A stretch of DNA of 64,000 nt. Origin: Pedobacter psychrodurus (GTDB lineage Bacteria > Bacteroidota > Bacteroidia > Sphingobacteriales > Sphingobacteriaceae). Shown here piece by piece: positions 34,819-44,771 of this stretch. The position numbers and the translations under genes are program-made. Location of the stretch: positions 1 to 64,000 of the forward strand of contig NZ_SJSO01000021.1 in assembly GCF_004331735.1 (NCBI RefSeq). The letters run 5' to 3'. The notes beneath the pieces were generated by a model that ran no database searches, was not told the DNA's origin, and saw only the letters and a program-made list of their open reading frames with translations. Position 1 is the first letter of the stretch. Each line of letters starts with the position of its first letter.

Positions 34819-35855
34819 TGGATAGCGCTTTTGTTATAGAAAAATTTATCCTGGTAGCTGTAATTTTCGGCATCAGTTTAGTTATTGCCATGTATTCTAC
34901 TTATGCAGAACGTAAAGTTGCTGCATATTTACAAGATCGTTTAGGTCCGGATAGAGCTGGCCCTTTTGGTATTTTGCAGCCTTTAGCCGATGGTTTAAAA
35001 ATGTTTATGAAAGAGGAAATTATTCCTACATCATCAAACAGATTTTTGTTTATCGCTGGCCCTGGTTTGGCTTTGCTTTGTGCCTGTATTGGTACTGCAG
35101 TTATTCCATGGGGTAGCCCTGTTTTAATTGCGGGCAAAACTATTCCACTTCAGGTTTCAGATATCAACGTTGGTGTTTTATACATTTTTGGGGTAGTATC
35201 TTTAGGTGTTTATGGTGTAATGATCGGTGGTTGGGCTTCAAACAACAAATACTCTTTGTTAAGTGCTATCCGTGCGGCTTCGCAGAACATCAGTTATGAA
35301 ATCGCGATGGGATTATCAATTATCGCTTTGCTTTTAATGACCAATACTTTAAGCTTAAAGGAAATCGTTGATCAGCAACATGGATGGAGATGGAATGTAT
35401 TATATCAACCACTTGGATTTTTAATCTTTATGGTTTGTTCATTTGCCGAAACAAATCGCGCACCTTTCGATTTACCGGAATGCGAAACGGAGCTAATTGG
35501 TGGTTACCATACCGAATATTCGTCGATGAAATTAGGTTTTTACCTATTTGCTGAATATATCAATATGTTTGTATCATCTGCGGTAATGGCGGCCTTATAT
35601 TGGGGCGGTTATAATTACCCCGGCATGGATTCGATGGCGGTATGGTTAGGGCCAACTTGGGCACCACTTTTTGGTACAGCAGTTTTCTTCGGTAAAATAT
35701 GTGCTTTCATCTTTTTCTTCATGTGGGTACGTTGGACAATCCCTCGTTTCCGTTACGATCAATTAATGAATTTGGGTTGGAAAGGTTTGATACCTTTGGC
35801 AATTGCCAATATTATAATAACAGGTGTTGTGATTGCAATTATTGAGAAGTTTTAA
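34818..35855 (+). CDS. nuoH: NADH-quinone oxidoreductase subunit H
   Basis: 345 residues, about eight membrane segments. YAERKVAAYLQDRLGPDRAGPFG and AETNRAPFDLPECETELIGGYHTEYSSMKLG are NuoH signatures. It couples the quinone site to the membrane arm. It starts within the nuoG stop (TAATG). Confidence 0.95.
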   Translation: MDSAFVIEKFILVAVIFGISLVIAMYSTYAERKVAAYLQDRLGPDRAGPFGILQPLADGLKMFMKEEIIPTSSNRFLFIAGPGLALLCACIGTAVIPWGSPVLIAGKTIPLQVSDINVGVLYIFGVVSLGVYGVMIGGWASNNKYSLLSAIRAASQNISYEIAMGLSIIALLLMTNTLSLKEIVDQQHGWRWNVLYQPLGFLIFMVCSFAETNRAPFDLPECETELIGGYHTEYSSMKLGFYLFAEYINMFVSSAVMAALYWGGYNYPGMDSMAVWLGPTWAPLFGTAVFFGKICAFIFFFMWVRWTIPRFRYDQLMNLGWKGLIPLAIANIIITGVVIAIIEKF

Positions 35856-35857
35856 TT

Positions 35858-36361
35858 ATGGAATCATTAAGTAATAAGAAAAAAGTACTGGAACAAAAGC
35901 CATTGAGCTTTATGGAGCGGATGTACCTACCGGCAATTGCCAAGGGTATGGGCATCACCATCAGTCACTTATTTAAGAAAGAGGCTACGATAAGATATCC
36001 TGAAGTAGAACGCGAATTTTCTACCAACTTTAGGGGGATGCACTCGCTAAAACGCGATGAGAATGGCAAAGAGCGTTGTACTGCCTGTGGTTTATGCGCT
36101 TTATCTTGCCCAGCTGAAGCCATTACCATGATTGCTGCAGAGCGCAAACCAGAAGAGAAAGATTTATACCGTGAAGAAAAATATGCAGCAACTTACGAAA
36201 TCAATATGTTGCGCTGTATTTTCTGTGGATTATGTGAAGAGGCTTGCCCAAAAGAAGCAATTTACTTAGATGGACCAATTGTACCTGCTGATTATTTACG
36301 TAAAGATTTCATTTACGGGAAAGACAAGTTGGTCGAAGCGCCATTGGAAATGAAAAAATAA
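35858..36361 (+). CDS. nuoI: NADH-quinone oxidoreductase subunit I
   Basis: 167 residues, two [4Fe-4S] ferredoxin motifs: CTACGLCALSCP and CIFCGLCEEACP (clusters N6a and N6b). It passes electrons to NuoB. It follows nuoH by two bases and is followed by a REP-like hairpin. Confidence 0.95.
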   Translation: MESLSNKKKVLEQKPLSFMERMYLPAIAKGMGITISHLFKKEATIRYPEVEREFSTNFRGMHSLKRDENGKERCTACGLCALSCPAEAITMIAAERKPEEKDLYREEKYAATYEINMLRCIFCGLCEEACPKEAIYLDGPIVPADYLRKDFIYGKDKLVEAPLEMKK

Positions 36362-36372
36362 TTAGATCAGTC

Positions 36373-36462
36373 CGTCATTATAAGGAACGAAGCAATCCTA
36401 ATGCGATAGACGTAAAACTAATAAGATTGCTTCGTGCCTCGCAATGACGAGGAGTATAAAAA
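36373..36462. repeat. REP-like hairpin between nuoI and nuoJ
   Basis: CGTCATTATAAGGAACGAAGCAATCC is the left arm and AAGATTGCTTCGTGCCTCGC plus AATGACG the right arm; together they give an imperfect stem-loop of about 80 bases. The right arm and trailing AGGAGTATAAAAA are shared with the nuoF-nuoG element. Confidence 0.7.
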
Positions 36463-36472
36463 CAACAAATTA

Positions 36473-36976
36473 ATGAGTACACAAGTATTCTATTTCGTAG
36501 CCACATTAAGTATCATCTTTTCGCTGATGGTGATTTTTGCAAAAAATCCAATCCACAGTGTATTGTACTTAATTCTTACTTTTTTTACCTTCACCGTTCA
36601 CTATGTGTTATTAAACGCACAGTTTTTAGCGGTGGTAAACTTTATCGTTTACATGGGAGCCATAATGGTATTGTTCCTTTTTGTACTGATGCTGCTTAAC
36701 CTGAACAAAGAAACCGAACCGAGTAAATCGCCACTGATCAAAATCGTTGGTGTAATTGCTGGCGGTTGTTTGGTTGTAACCTTAATCGGTTCTTTAAAAT
36801 CAGCAAGTATTAGCAGTCCGTTGATTTTGAAAAATCCAGGATTAGGATTGGTAGAAAATCTAGGTAAGGAGCTTTTTGGCCCATTCTTATTACCATTCGA
36901 ATTGTCATCTCTATTACTATTGGCAGCAATGGTTGGAGCCGTTTTATTATCTAAAAGAGATGAGATAGAAGCATAA
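36473..36976 (+). CDS. nuoJ: NADH-quinone oxidoreductase subunit J
   Basis: 167 residues from ATG 36473 (MSTQVFYFVATLSIIF); a GTG at 36434 would add repeat-encoded residues. Five membrane segments. NPIHSVLYLILTFF and NFIVYMGAIMVLFLFVLMLLNL are NuoJ signatures. Confidence 0.94.
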   Translation: MSTQVFYFVATLSIIFSLMVIFAKNPIHSVLYLILTFFTFTVHYVLLNAQFLAVVNFIVYMGAIMVLFLFVLMLLNLNKETEPSKSPLIKIVGVIAGGCLVVTLIGSLKSASISSPLILKNPGLGLVENLGKELFGPFLLPFELSSLLLLAAMVGAVLLSKRDEIEA

Positions 36977-37305
36977 TGGAAAATTTATTCACACAAGCAG
37001 CAGGCGTTCCGCTAAATCATTACATCTATTTAAGTGCCATTATTTTTTCTATTGGCGTAATAGGTGTACTTACCCGCAGAAATGCCATCGTAATTTTTAT
37101 GTCGGTTGAGCTGATGCTTAATGCAGTTAACTTACTTTTAACAGCATTTTCGGTTCATAACAATGACCCAGCAGGGCAGGTTTTCGTATTCTTCATTATG
37201 GCTTTGGCAGCTGCAGAGGTTGCAGTAGGCCTAGCGATTATCGTAATGGTTTACAGAAATACGAAATCAGTAGATATTAATGTTTTAAATCGCCTTAAGT
37301 GGTAA
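36976..37305 (+). CDS. nuoK: NADH-quinone oxidoreductase subunit K
   Basis: 109 residues, three membrane segments. The conserved glutamates are in MSVELMLNAVNLL and AAAEVAVGLAI. Starts within the nuoJ stop. Confidence 0.95.
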   Translation: MENLFTQAAGVPLNHYIYLSAIIFSIGVIGVLTRRNAIVIFMSVELMLNAVNLLLTAFSVHNNDPAGQVFVFFIMALAAAEVAVGLAIIVMVYRNTKSVDINVLNRLKW

Positions 37306-37318
37306 ATATATAATAAGA

Positions 37319-39220
37319 ATGACAATAGAACAATTGATTTGGTTGGTTCCGTTACTTCCTTTTTTAGGGTTTGTAATTAATGGACTAGGCAGAAACTCTT
37401 TATCTAAAGGACTTGTTGGTATCATCGGAAGTGGAGTGATCTTAGCCTCCTTTATCATCAGCGTAGTTATTTTCTTTAGTTTACAAGGCGATACACAAAA
37501 ATCTCACGAAGTATTTTTATTCGATTGGATCAGCGCGGGTGCATTACACATTCCATTATCTTTCCTGGTTGATCCTTTAAGTTCGATCATGCTTTTGATC
37601 ATCACCGGAATCGGTTTCCTGATCCATTTGTATTCTACCAGCTACATGCACGATGATGCTGGATTCGGTAAATTTTTTGCTTACCTGAATCTGTTTATAT
37701 TCTTCATGCTTTTATTGGTATTGGGCTCAAACTACATCGTCATGTTTATCGGTTGGGAGGGCGTAGGTTTATGCTCTTACCTGTTAATCGGTTTCTGGTA
37801 TACCAACAGTACTTATGCATCAGCAGCTAAAAAGGCATTTGTAATGAACCGAATCGGCGATTTAGGCTTTTTGTTAGGTGTATTCTTAATCTTCAACTTT
37901 TTTGGAAGTGTTGAATTTTCTAAAATCTTCCCACAAGCAGCCAATATGTTGCCGGGCAATGATACGCTGGTTTTAATTACCATCTTGTTGTTTATTGGTG
38001 CCTGCGGTAAATCGGCACAGTTGCCATTATTTACCTGGTTACCAGATGCGATGGCTGGACCAACGCCGGTTTCGGCTTTAATCCACGCAGCAACAATGGT
38101 AACTGCTGGTATTTACATGATTGCCCGTTCGAGTGTATTGTTCGATCTGGCCCCACTTACACAGCACATTATTGCTATTGTTGGAGCGGCTACAGCTTTA
38201 ACTGCAGCAATTATTGCTTTAACACAGACTGATATTAAAAAGGTATTGGCTTATTCAACCGTATCTCAATTGGGGTATATGTTTTTAGGCTTGGGCGTTG
38301 GCGCCTATACAGGTTCATTCTTCCATGTATTAACCCACGCATTCTTTAAAGCATTATTATTCTTAGGTGCAGGTTCGGTTATTCATGCCATGCACCATGA
38401 ACAAGATATGCGTCACATGGGGGGATTAAGAGGAAAACTTAAAACTACTTTTGCCACCATGCTGATCGGTACCATTGCTATTGCAGGTTTACCACCGTTC
38501 TCTGGTTTCTTCTCGAAGGACGAAATTTTGGCCCATGCTTTCCAATATAGTCCAGTTCTTTGGGGTATAGGTGTATTAACGGCATTCCTAACTGCATTTT
38601 ATATGTTCAGGATGATGTTCCTTACTTTCTCTGGAAAATATCGCGGTACTCATCATGCAGAAAGCCACATCCACGAATCTCCAACAGCGATGACTTTACC
38701 ACTAATCATTTTGGCTATTCTTGCTGCAATTGGTGGAGCAATCAACTGGCCTCACATTTTTGGTGGAAATGAGTGGTTGGCACATTGGTTAGCGGGAGCA
38801 GGTGTTGCACAACACGAATTAGATTTAAGTCATACTACAGAATATACTTTAATGGGTGTTTCGGTAGCCGCTGCTATAATTGCGCTATTGTATGCATACA
38901 CACGATATATAAAAGGTGCACACGTTCCTGTTGCTGATGAGGCACCACGTTCTGCATTGGTAAAATTATCGTACAATAAATTCTATTTCGATGAGATCTA
39001 CGATTTCATCATTACTAAGCCATTAGATGCACTTTCGAAATTCTTTTACAGAATCATCGATAACAAGTTGATCGATGGAATTGTGAACGGACTGGGGTGG
39101 AGCACAAACGAGGCCAGTAAGGGCATCCGTTTGTTACAAAGTGGAAACGTAGGTTTCTATATATTTATGATGGTATTCGGTATCGTCGCATTGCTATTAT
39201 ATACATTTTTATACATATAA
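37319..39220 (+). CDS. nuoL: NADH-quinone oxidoreductase subunit L
   Basis: 633 residues, an antiporter-like proton-pumping subunit with about sixteen membrane segments. GWEGVGLCSYLLIGFWY holds the key glutamate; WLPDAMAGPTPVSALIHAATMVTAGIYM is the family core with a broken helix. The C-terminal lateral helix region is present (about 540-600). Confidence 0.95.
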   Translation: MTIEQLIWLVPLLPFLGFVINGLGRNSLSKGLVGIIGSGVILASFIISVVIFFSLQGDTQKSHEVFLFDWISAGALHIPLSFLVDPLSSIMLLIITGIGFLIHLYSTSYMHDDAGFGKFFAYLNLFIFFMLLLVLGSNYIVMFIGWEGVGLCSYLLIGFWYTNSTYASAAKKAFVMNRIGDLGFLLGVFLIFNFFGSVEFSKIFPQAANMLPGNDTLVLITILLFIGACGKSAQLPLFTWLPDAMAGPTPVSALIHAATMVTAGIYMIARSSVLFDLAPLTQHIIAIVGAATALTAAIIALTQTDIKKVLAYSTVSQLGYMFLGLGVGAYTGSFFHVLTHAFFKALLFLGAGSVIHAMHHEQDMRHMGGLRGKLKTTFATMLIGTIAIAGLPPFSGFFSKDEILAHAFQYSPVLWGIGVLTAFLTAFYMFRMMFLTFSGKYRGTHHAESHIHESPTAMTLPLIILAILAAIGGAINWPHIFGGNEWLAHWLAGAGVAQHELDLSHTTEYTLMGVSVAAAIIALLYAYTRYIKGAHVPVADEAPRSALVKLSYNKFYFDEIYDFIITKPLDALSKFFYRIIDNKLIDGIVNGLGWSTNEASKGIRLLQSGNVGFYIFMMVFGIVALLLYTFLYI

Positions 39221-39240
39221 AAAGGGTTCAAAATTAAATA

Positions 39241-40704
39241 ATGGAACAACTTTTACTACTTATATTTCTTCCACTTGTAGGTGCAATTATTACTGCATTT
39301 TCAGGTAAGTCGGCTAAAATAGTTTCGACCGTATTTTCGGTTGTTTCTTTAGGACTGGCTTTGGTTATCGCCTGTAATTTCATTCCGAATGCAAGTACCC
39401 AGTTTGAGGTCAATTTGCCATGGATTGCAGATTTAGGTATCAATTTCCACGCAGGTATCGATGGCATCAGTATGCTTGTGGTGTTGCTAACCAATTTATT
39501 GGTGCCAATTATTATTTTATCGAGCTATAACCACGAGTATAAAAATCCTGCTGCATTTTACGCACTGATTTTATTTATGCAATGTGGCCTGTTATTGGTA
39601 TTCACTGCATTAGATGCTTTCTTGTTCTATATTGGATGGGAAGCAGCATTAATCCCAATCTACTTTATTTGTGCCATCTGGGGAGGAAAAGACCGTATCC
39701 GGATCAACATGAAATTTTTCGTGTATACTATTGCAGGTTCGTTATTTATGTTGATGGGGATTATTTACCTATATCTTCAAAACCCAGCACACAATTTTGA
39801 TATTCAAGCTTTTTACGCTTTAAACTTAGATAGTGCACAGCAAGGATGGATTTTCTGGGCCTTCTTTATCGCATTTGCGATTAAGATGCCAATTTTCCCT
39901 TTCCACACCTGGCAGCCCGATACTTATACCGCGGCTCCAACGCAAGGAACCATGTTGCTATCAGGTATTATGTTAAAAATGGGTATTTATGGCGTGATCA
40001 GGTGGTTATTGCCAATCGTTCCGGCAGGCGTTCACGATTGGGGACAGGTAGCCATTGTTTTATCAATCATCGGCATCGTTTATGCTTCGCTGATTGCATT
40101 TACTCAAAAAGATGCTAAACGTTTGGTAGCTTATTCATCTATCGCTCACGTTGGATTAATATCAGCAGGTATTTTCGCTTTCAATCAGCAAGGTATGCAA
40201 GGTGCAATGGTGCAGATGTTGAGCCATGGTATTAATGTAGTAGGCTTATTCTTTGTTTTAGATATTATCTTCTCTCGTGTTAAAACGAATAAAATTGAAG
40301 AATTGGGTGGAATTGCAAAAGTAGCACCACATTTGGCTCTTACTTTTCTGATCATTGTTTTAGGCACCGTAGCTTTACCGGGAACAAATGGATTTATTGG
40401 CGAATTTTTATTGCTGATGGGCGTTTACAACTATGGCATTTGGGCCTCAGCTATTGCAGGTTTAACGATTATCTTTGGTGCAGTTTACATGTTACGCATG
40501 TACCAAAATGTAATGCTTGGTGAAACCAACAGCTTAACGATTACTTTTACCGATATTAAAGGAACCGAAAAATTGGTTCTTTACACCATATGTGCATTAA
40601 TTATTGTTTTGGGGATTTATCCAAAACCGGTTTTGCATTTAACAGAGGCATCTGTACAACATTTATTAGAACAGGTAAATCAAAAACTAAACACAGTAAA
40701 TTAA
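39241..40704 (+). CDS. nuoM: NADH-quinone oxidoreductase subunit M
   Basis: 487 residues with about fourteen membrane segments. GWEAALIPIYFICAIWGG and PFHTWQPDTYTAAPTQGTMLLSGIMLKMG are NuoM signatures, with the pumping glutamate and lysines in place. Confidence 0.95.
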   Translation: MEQLLLLIFLPLVGAIITAFSGKSAKIVSTVFSVVSLGLALVIACNFIPNASTQFEVNLPWIADLGINFHAGIDGISMLVVLLTNLLVPIIILSSYNHEYKNPAAFYALILFMQCGLLLVFTALDAFLFYIGWEAALIPIYFICAIWGGKDRIRINMKFFVYTIAGSLFMLMGIIYLYLQNPAHNFDIQAFYALNLDSAQQGWIFWAFFIAFAIKMPIFPFHTWQPDTYTAAPTQGTMLLSGIMLKMGIYGVIRWLLPIVPAGVHDWGQVAIVLSIIGIVYASLIAFTQKDAKRLVAYSSIAHVGLISAGIFAFNQQGMQGAMVQMLSHGINVVGLFFVLDIIFSRVKTNKIEELGGIAKVAPHLALTFLIIVLGTVALPGTNGFIGEFLLLMGVYNYGIWASAIAGLTIIFGAVYMLRMYQNVMLGETNSLTITFTDIKGTEKLVLYTICALIIVLGIYPKPVLHLTEASVQHLLEQVNQKLNTVN

Positions 40705-40707
40705 GCA

Positions 40708-42078
40708 ATGAATATTATTATAACCATTAGTATAACAGCTTTTATAGTGCTTTATGCAGGTTTGTTTAAGGCAAATAAAGCATTACTACCACTTACCGTT
40801 GTTGGCTTACTTACTGCACTAGGATTTACTTTTTGTGCATGGAACGGCAATGCTGTTCATTTCGGAATGATGCAGACGGATAACTTTGCCTTAGCATTTT
40901 CTGGAATCTGTATTATAGGTACACTTTTAATCTTTTTATTAACACAGAACTATTTCCACGCTAAAAGCGATAACATAGCCGAATATTATACCCTGATTCT
41001 TTTCGCACTGGCCGGAATGATCATGATGGTATCGTATAAAAATATGGCCATGTTATTTGTAGGCTTAGAAATCATGTCGGTGAGTTTATACATTTTGGCG
41101 GGTATCCGTAAAAAGGATTTTGCCTCGAATGAAGCTTCATTAAAGTATTTTCTAATGGGGGCTTTCTCAACAGGCTTCCTATTATTTGGTATCACGTTAA
41201 TTTATGGCGCTACAGGGTCATTCGATTTAGATAGAATACAAGCTTATCTGGTGAATAGTCAAGTGATTTCTCCAATATTCTATCCAGGCGTTATCCTGAT
41301 GATGATCGGTTTAAGTTTTAAGATTGGTGCTGCTCCTTTCCACTTCTGGACTCCAGATGTATATGAAGGCGCTCCTACTTTAATTACCACTTTTATGAGT
41401 ACTGTAGTTAAAACTGCAGGTTTTGCCGCTTTCTTAAGGTTATTTGCTGGTGCACTTGCTCCGCTTCACGATTTTTGGGTGGCACCACTTATGGTGATTG
41501 TTTGTTTAACCTTATTCATTGGAAACGTAACCGCGCTGTTCCAGAAGAACTTTAAACGTATGCTGGCTTACTCGAGTATTTCGCATGCGGGTTACCTTTT
41601 GTTTTCGCTTATTGTATTAACCAAAAACTCTGAAAACAACGTATTGGTTTATGCAGCAGCTTATACATTTGCGTCAATTATCGCTTTCGCGGTATTAATA
41701 TTAGTAAAACAAAAAACTGGTAGCGATAGCTTCGAAAGTTTTAATGGTTTGGCTAAACGTAATCCACTAGTAGCATTATGTTTAACTGTAGCTATGCTTT
41801 CATTAGCTGGTATTCCGCTAACAGCTGGTTTTATTGGGAAATATTTAATGTTCCTAAATGTGATGACAGAATATAAGACCTTACTTGTTGCATTTGCGAT
41901 TTTAAATGCGCTGGTTGGCTTCTACTATTACTTTAGGGTAATTGTAGCCGTGTGGTTTAAAGACGGCGCAGAAACAGAGCTTTCGGCCCCAGTGCAGTAC
42001 AAAGTTGTATTATTGGTTTCTGTTGCAATTACATTAATTTTAGGTATTTATCCTGCAATTATTTTAAACCTGATATAG
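40708..42078 (+). CDS. nuoN: NADH-quinone oxidoreductase subunit N
   Basis: 456 residues with about fourteen membrane segments. GLEIMSVSLYILAGIRKKD, APFHFWTPDVYEGAPT and FKRMLAYSSISHAGY are NuoN signatures. Last gene of the complex I set, four bases after nuoM. Confidence 0.95.
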   Translation: MNIIITISITAFIVLYAGLFKANKALLPLTVVGLLTALGFTFCAWNGNAVHFGMMQTDNFALAFSGICIIGTLLIFLLTQNYFHAKSDNIAEYYTLILFALAGMIMMVSYKNMAMLFVGLEIMSVSLYILAGIRKKDFASNEASLKYFLMGAFSTGFLLFGITLIYGATGSFDLDRIQAYLVNSQVISPIFYPGVILMMIGLSFKIGAAPFHFWTPDVYEGAPTLITTFMSTVVKTAGFAAFLRLFAGALAPLHDFWVAPLMVIVCLTLFIGNVTALFQKNFKRMLAYSSISHAGYLLFSLIVLTKNSENNVLVYAAAYTFASIIAFAVLILVKQKTGSDSFESFNGLAKRNPLVALCLTVAMLSLAGIPLTAGFIGKYLMFLNVMTEYKTLLVAFAILNALVGFYYYFRVIVAVWFKDGAETELSAPVQYKVVLLVSVAITLILGIYPAIILNLI

Positions 42079-42125
42079 GTATGCTGTTGTTTAATAATTA
42101 TTTGTAGTTTTACGAATAATTGAAT

Positions 42126-42785
42126 ATGCACGATTTTTGGAATAACCTGCATCAGCTACTTGATCCCGAGAAATTATTGAGGGAGGGTGGTTTCTATCTA
42201 GTCGTATTCGTTATCTACGCAGAAACAGGACTGTTTTTTGGTTTTTTTCTCCCCGGTGATTATTTATTGTTTTTAGCGGGAATGTTTGTTGCAACAGGCA
42301 AGCTGGATGTTAACATTGCTGTACTCTTGGCAGGCTTATGTTTTGCAGCCATTTCAGGGAATTTTACCGGCTATTGGTTCGGGCGTAAAACTGGTCCTGT
42401 ATTGTATACCAGAAAAGACAGTTTCTTTTTTAAAAAGAGATATTTAAAAGCTGCAGAAGATTATTATCACAAACAAGGTGCCTTTGCGTTAATAATGGGC
42501 AGGTTTGTACCAATTGTTAGAACTTTTGCACCGATTTTTGCGGGGGTTGTAAAACTAGACTTTAAAAAATTTGCTTTATATAATATCGTGGGTGGAGTAC
42601 TTTGGATCTGTTCCTTAACTTTGCTTGGTTATTTTTTGGGCAAAAGATTTGAAAAAGAAATAAACGATTATTTATTATATATTATTATTGGCTTTATCCT
42701 TATTACAACTATACCATTATTAATTACCTTTGTAAAAAGTAAAGTAGTGAGTAGTCCTGAAGAGGATAAAACAGATTTAAATTAA
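42126..42785 (+). CDS. DedA family membrane protein
   Basis: 219 residues from ATG 42126. ETGLFFGFFLPGDYLLFLAG and GRFVPIVRTFAPIFAGV are DedA signatures, and YWFGRKTG is the conserved loop. DedA proteins are linked to lipid carrier recycling and membrane homeostasis. It precedes ppa by two bases, so the two are cotranscribed. Confidence 0.88.
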   Translation: MHDFWNNLHQLLDPEKLLREGGFYLVVFVIYAETGLFFGFFLPGDYLLFLAGMFVATGKLDVNIAVLLAGLCFAAISGNFTGYWFGRKTGPVLYTRKDSFFFKKRYLKAAEDYYHKQGAFALIMGRFVPIVRTFAPIFAGVVKLDFKKFALYNIVGGVLWICSLTLLGYFLGKRFEKEINDYLLYIIIGFILITTIPLLITFVKSKVVSSPEEDKTDLN

Positions 42786-42787
42786 AA

Positions 42788-43339
42788 ATGGCAAAAGACG
42801 ATCATCACGCATGGCATAGCGTATCTCCTGGTTCAAACCTTCCAGAGGTTGTAAACGCAATTATTGAAATTCCAAAAGGTTCAAAAGCAAAATACGAAAT
42901 AGATAAAGAATCAGGTCTGATTAAGTTAGATAGGGTTCTTTTTTCATCAGTAATGTACCCGGCAAATTATGGCTTTATTCCGCAAACTTATTGTGATGAT
43001 AAAGATCCATTGGATATTTTAGTGCTTTGCTCAGTAGATGTTTATCCAATGACATTGATCGAGGCTAAAGTAGTAGGTGTAATGCACATGGTAGATAACG
43101 GAGAGCAAGACGATAAAATTATTGCTGTAGCTGCTCACGATATGTCGGTAAATTATATCAATGATTTAGATGAGTTGCCTCCACACCAAATGAAAGAGAT
43201 TGTTCGTTTCTTTCAGGATTATAAAGCATTAGAAGATAAAAATGTAACTATCGAACATTTACTTGGTGTTCGTTATGCGCATAAAGTAATTAAAGAAAGC
43301 ATAGAACTTTATAACACCACATTTAGAGAATTAGCTTAA
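42788..43339 (+). CDS. ppa: Inorganic pyrophosphatase (family I)
   Basis: 183 residues of the soluble family I. IEIPKGSKAKYEIDKESG has the substrate lysine and glutamate, YPANYGFIPQTYCDDKDPLDILVL has the metal-binding aspartates, and the fourth acidic block (MVDNGEQDDKII) is present. It hydrolyses PPi in the cytoplasm. Its stop codon shares one base with the next start. Confidence 0.94.
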   Translation: MAKDDHHAWHSVSPGSNLPEVVNAIIEIPKGSKAKYEIDKESGLIKLDRVLFSSVMYPANYGFIPQTYCDDKDPLDILVLCSVDVYPMTLIEAKVVGVMHMVDNGEQDDKIIAVAAHDMSVNYINDLDELPPHQMKEIVRFFQDYKALEDKNVTIEHLLGVRYAHKVIKESIELYNTTFRELA

Positions 43340-44763
43340 TGGATTTACCCACGGTCTGTTTGTTTTTAAATTTAGAGCTAAATGCAATCCTGCCAACAAA
43401 CGTAGTTTTGGTTGCTGTACAAGAACCCGATACCGCTTCTGTAGGCTGGCGATTATTCTTTGCATTATTTTTGGTGTTACTTAACGGATTTTTTGTTGCA
43501 GCAGAGTTTGCAATTGTAAAAGTTCGGGCATCACAGATTGAAATTAAAGCAAAAACAGGCAGTCGTGTAGGCAAAATGGCTAAAGGGATTATTCATAACC
43601 TTGATGGATATTTGGCCGCCACACAGCTAGGTATAACGCTTGCATCACTTGGCTTAGGTTGGGTAGGTGAAGGCGTTATGCATACTATTTTCAAAAATCT
43701 TTTCGATAGTTTAGAGTGGGGTTTAAGCGATGCTTCTATCCATACCGCATCTACAATTGTCGCCTTTTCGCTCATTACAGTTATGCATATTGTATTTGGC
43801 GAATTAGCACCAAAATCTTTTGCCATCCAAAGACCTGTGGCTACAACCCTTTTCGTTTCTGTTCCACTGCAAATATTTTATGTGGTATTTAAGCCATTCA
43901 TTTGGACGTTAAATAGCTTGGCCGCTATTATTTTAAAGCCATTCGGAATCGACACTTCCAGCGGGCATGAATCGCTGCATAGTTCCGAAGAACTTCAGTA
44001 TTTATTAGATCAGGGTAAAGAAAGTGGTGCATTAGATAATAACGAACATGAGCTGATTAAAAACGTATTCGATTTTAATGAGCGCGTGGTTAAGAATATC
44101 ATGGTACCTAGAACCAAGATTTCGGGTATCGAATTAACTTCTCCAAAAGAAGAAGTGATTGATACGATTATTAAGGAAGGATATTCCCGCTTGCCGGTTT
44201 ACGATGATATTATGGATAAAATTGTCGGAATTATCCATGCAAAAGATATTTTACCATTAGTTGCGGCAGGTAACCAACATTGGACCTTAAACGATATCAT
44301 TAGAAAACCCTATTTCGTTACAGAAACAAAAAAGATTAACGATCTGATGAGCGAACTGCAAAGTAACCGCATACAGATTGCTATTGTATTAGATGAGTTT
44401 GGCGGTACAGCGGGTATGGTTACCTTAGAAGATATAGTTGAAGAGCTTGTCGGAGAAATCCAGGATGAATACGATGAAGAAAAACCATTGGTAGAAAAAG
44501 TTTCCGATAATGAATTTATCGTCAATGCATTTGCTACTGTGTATGATGTAAATGAACATTTGCCTCACGATTTACCCGAGGATGAAGATTTCGATACCAT
44601 TGGTGGATTGGTTTCTCACGTTTTTGAACGTATCCCTGAGGTAGGCGAAAGCAATGAATCATATGGTTACTTGTTTACTATCCTTAAAAAGACAGAACAG
44701 AATATCGAAACAATAAAGTTAGAATTGGTAATCAATAAAGCAGATATGGTTGATAATCATTAA
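43339..44763 (+). CDS. CorC/HlyC (CNNM-like) membrane protein
   Basis: 474 residues. An N-terminal DUF21 (CNNM) domain of about four membrane segments (GWRLFFALFLVLLNGFFVAAEFAIVKVRAS), a CBS-domain pair (about 255-370, VPRTKISGIE and EGYSRLPVYDD), and a C-terminal CorC_HlyC domain (DEFGGTAGMVTLEDIVEELVGEIQDEYDEE). Relatives transport or sense magnesium or cobalt; 'haemolysin' is a historical name. Starts inside the ppa stop codon. Confidence 0.87.
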   Translation: MDLPTVCLFLNLELNAILPTNVVLVAVQEPDTASVGWRLFFALFLVLLNGFFVAAEFAIVKVRASQIEIKAKTGSRVGKMAKGIIHNLDGYLAATQLGITLASLGLGWVGEGVMHTIFKNLFDSLEWGLSDASIHTASTIVAFSLITVMHIVFGELAPKSFAIQRPVATTLFVSVPLQIFYVVFKPFIWTLNSLAAIILKPFGIDTSSGHESLHSSEELQYLLDQGKESGALDNNEHELIKNVFDFNERVVKNIMVPRTKISGIELTSPKEEVIDTIIKEGYSRLPVYDDIMDKIVGIIHAKDILPLVAAGNQHWTLNDIIRKPYFVTETKKINDLMSELQSNRIQIAIVLDEFGGTAGMVTLEDIVEELVGEIQDEYDEEKPLVEKVSDNEFIVNAFATVYDVNEHLPHDLPEDEDFDTIGGLVSHVFERIPEVGESNESYGYLFTILKKTEQNIETIKLELVINKADMVDNH

Positions 44764-44771
44764 TTTCAACT

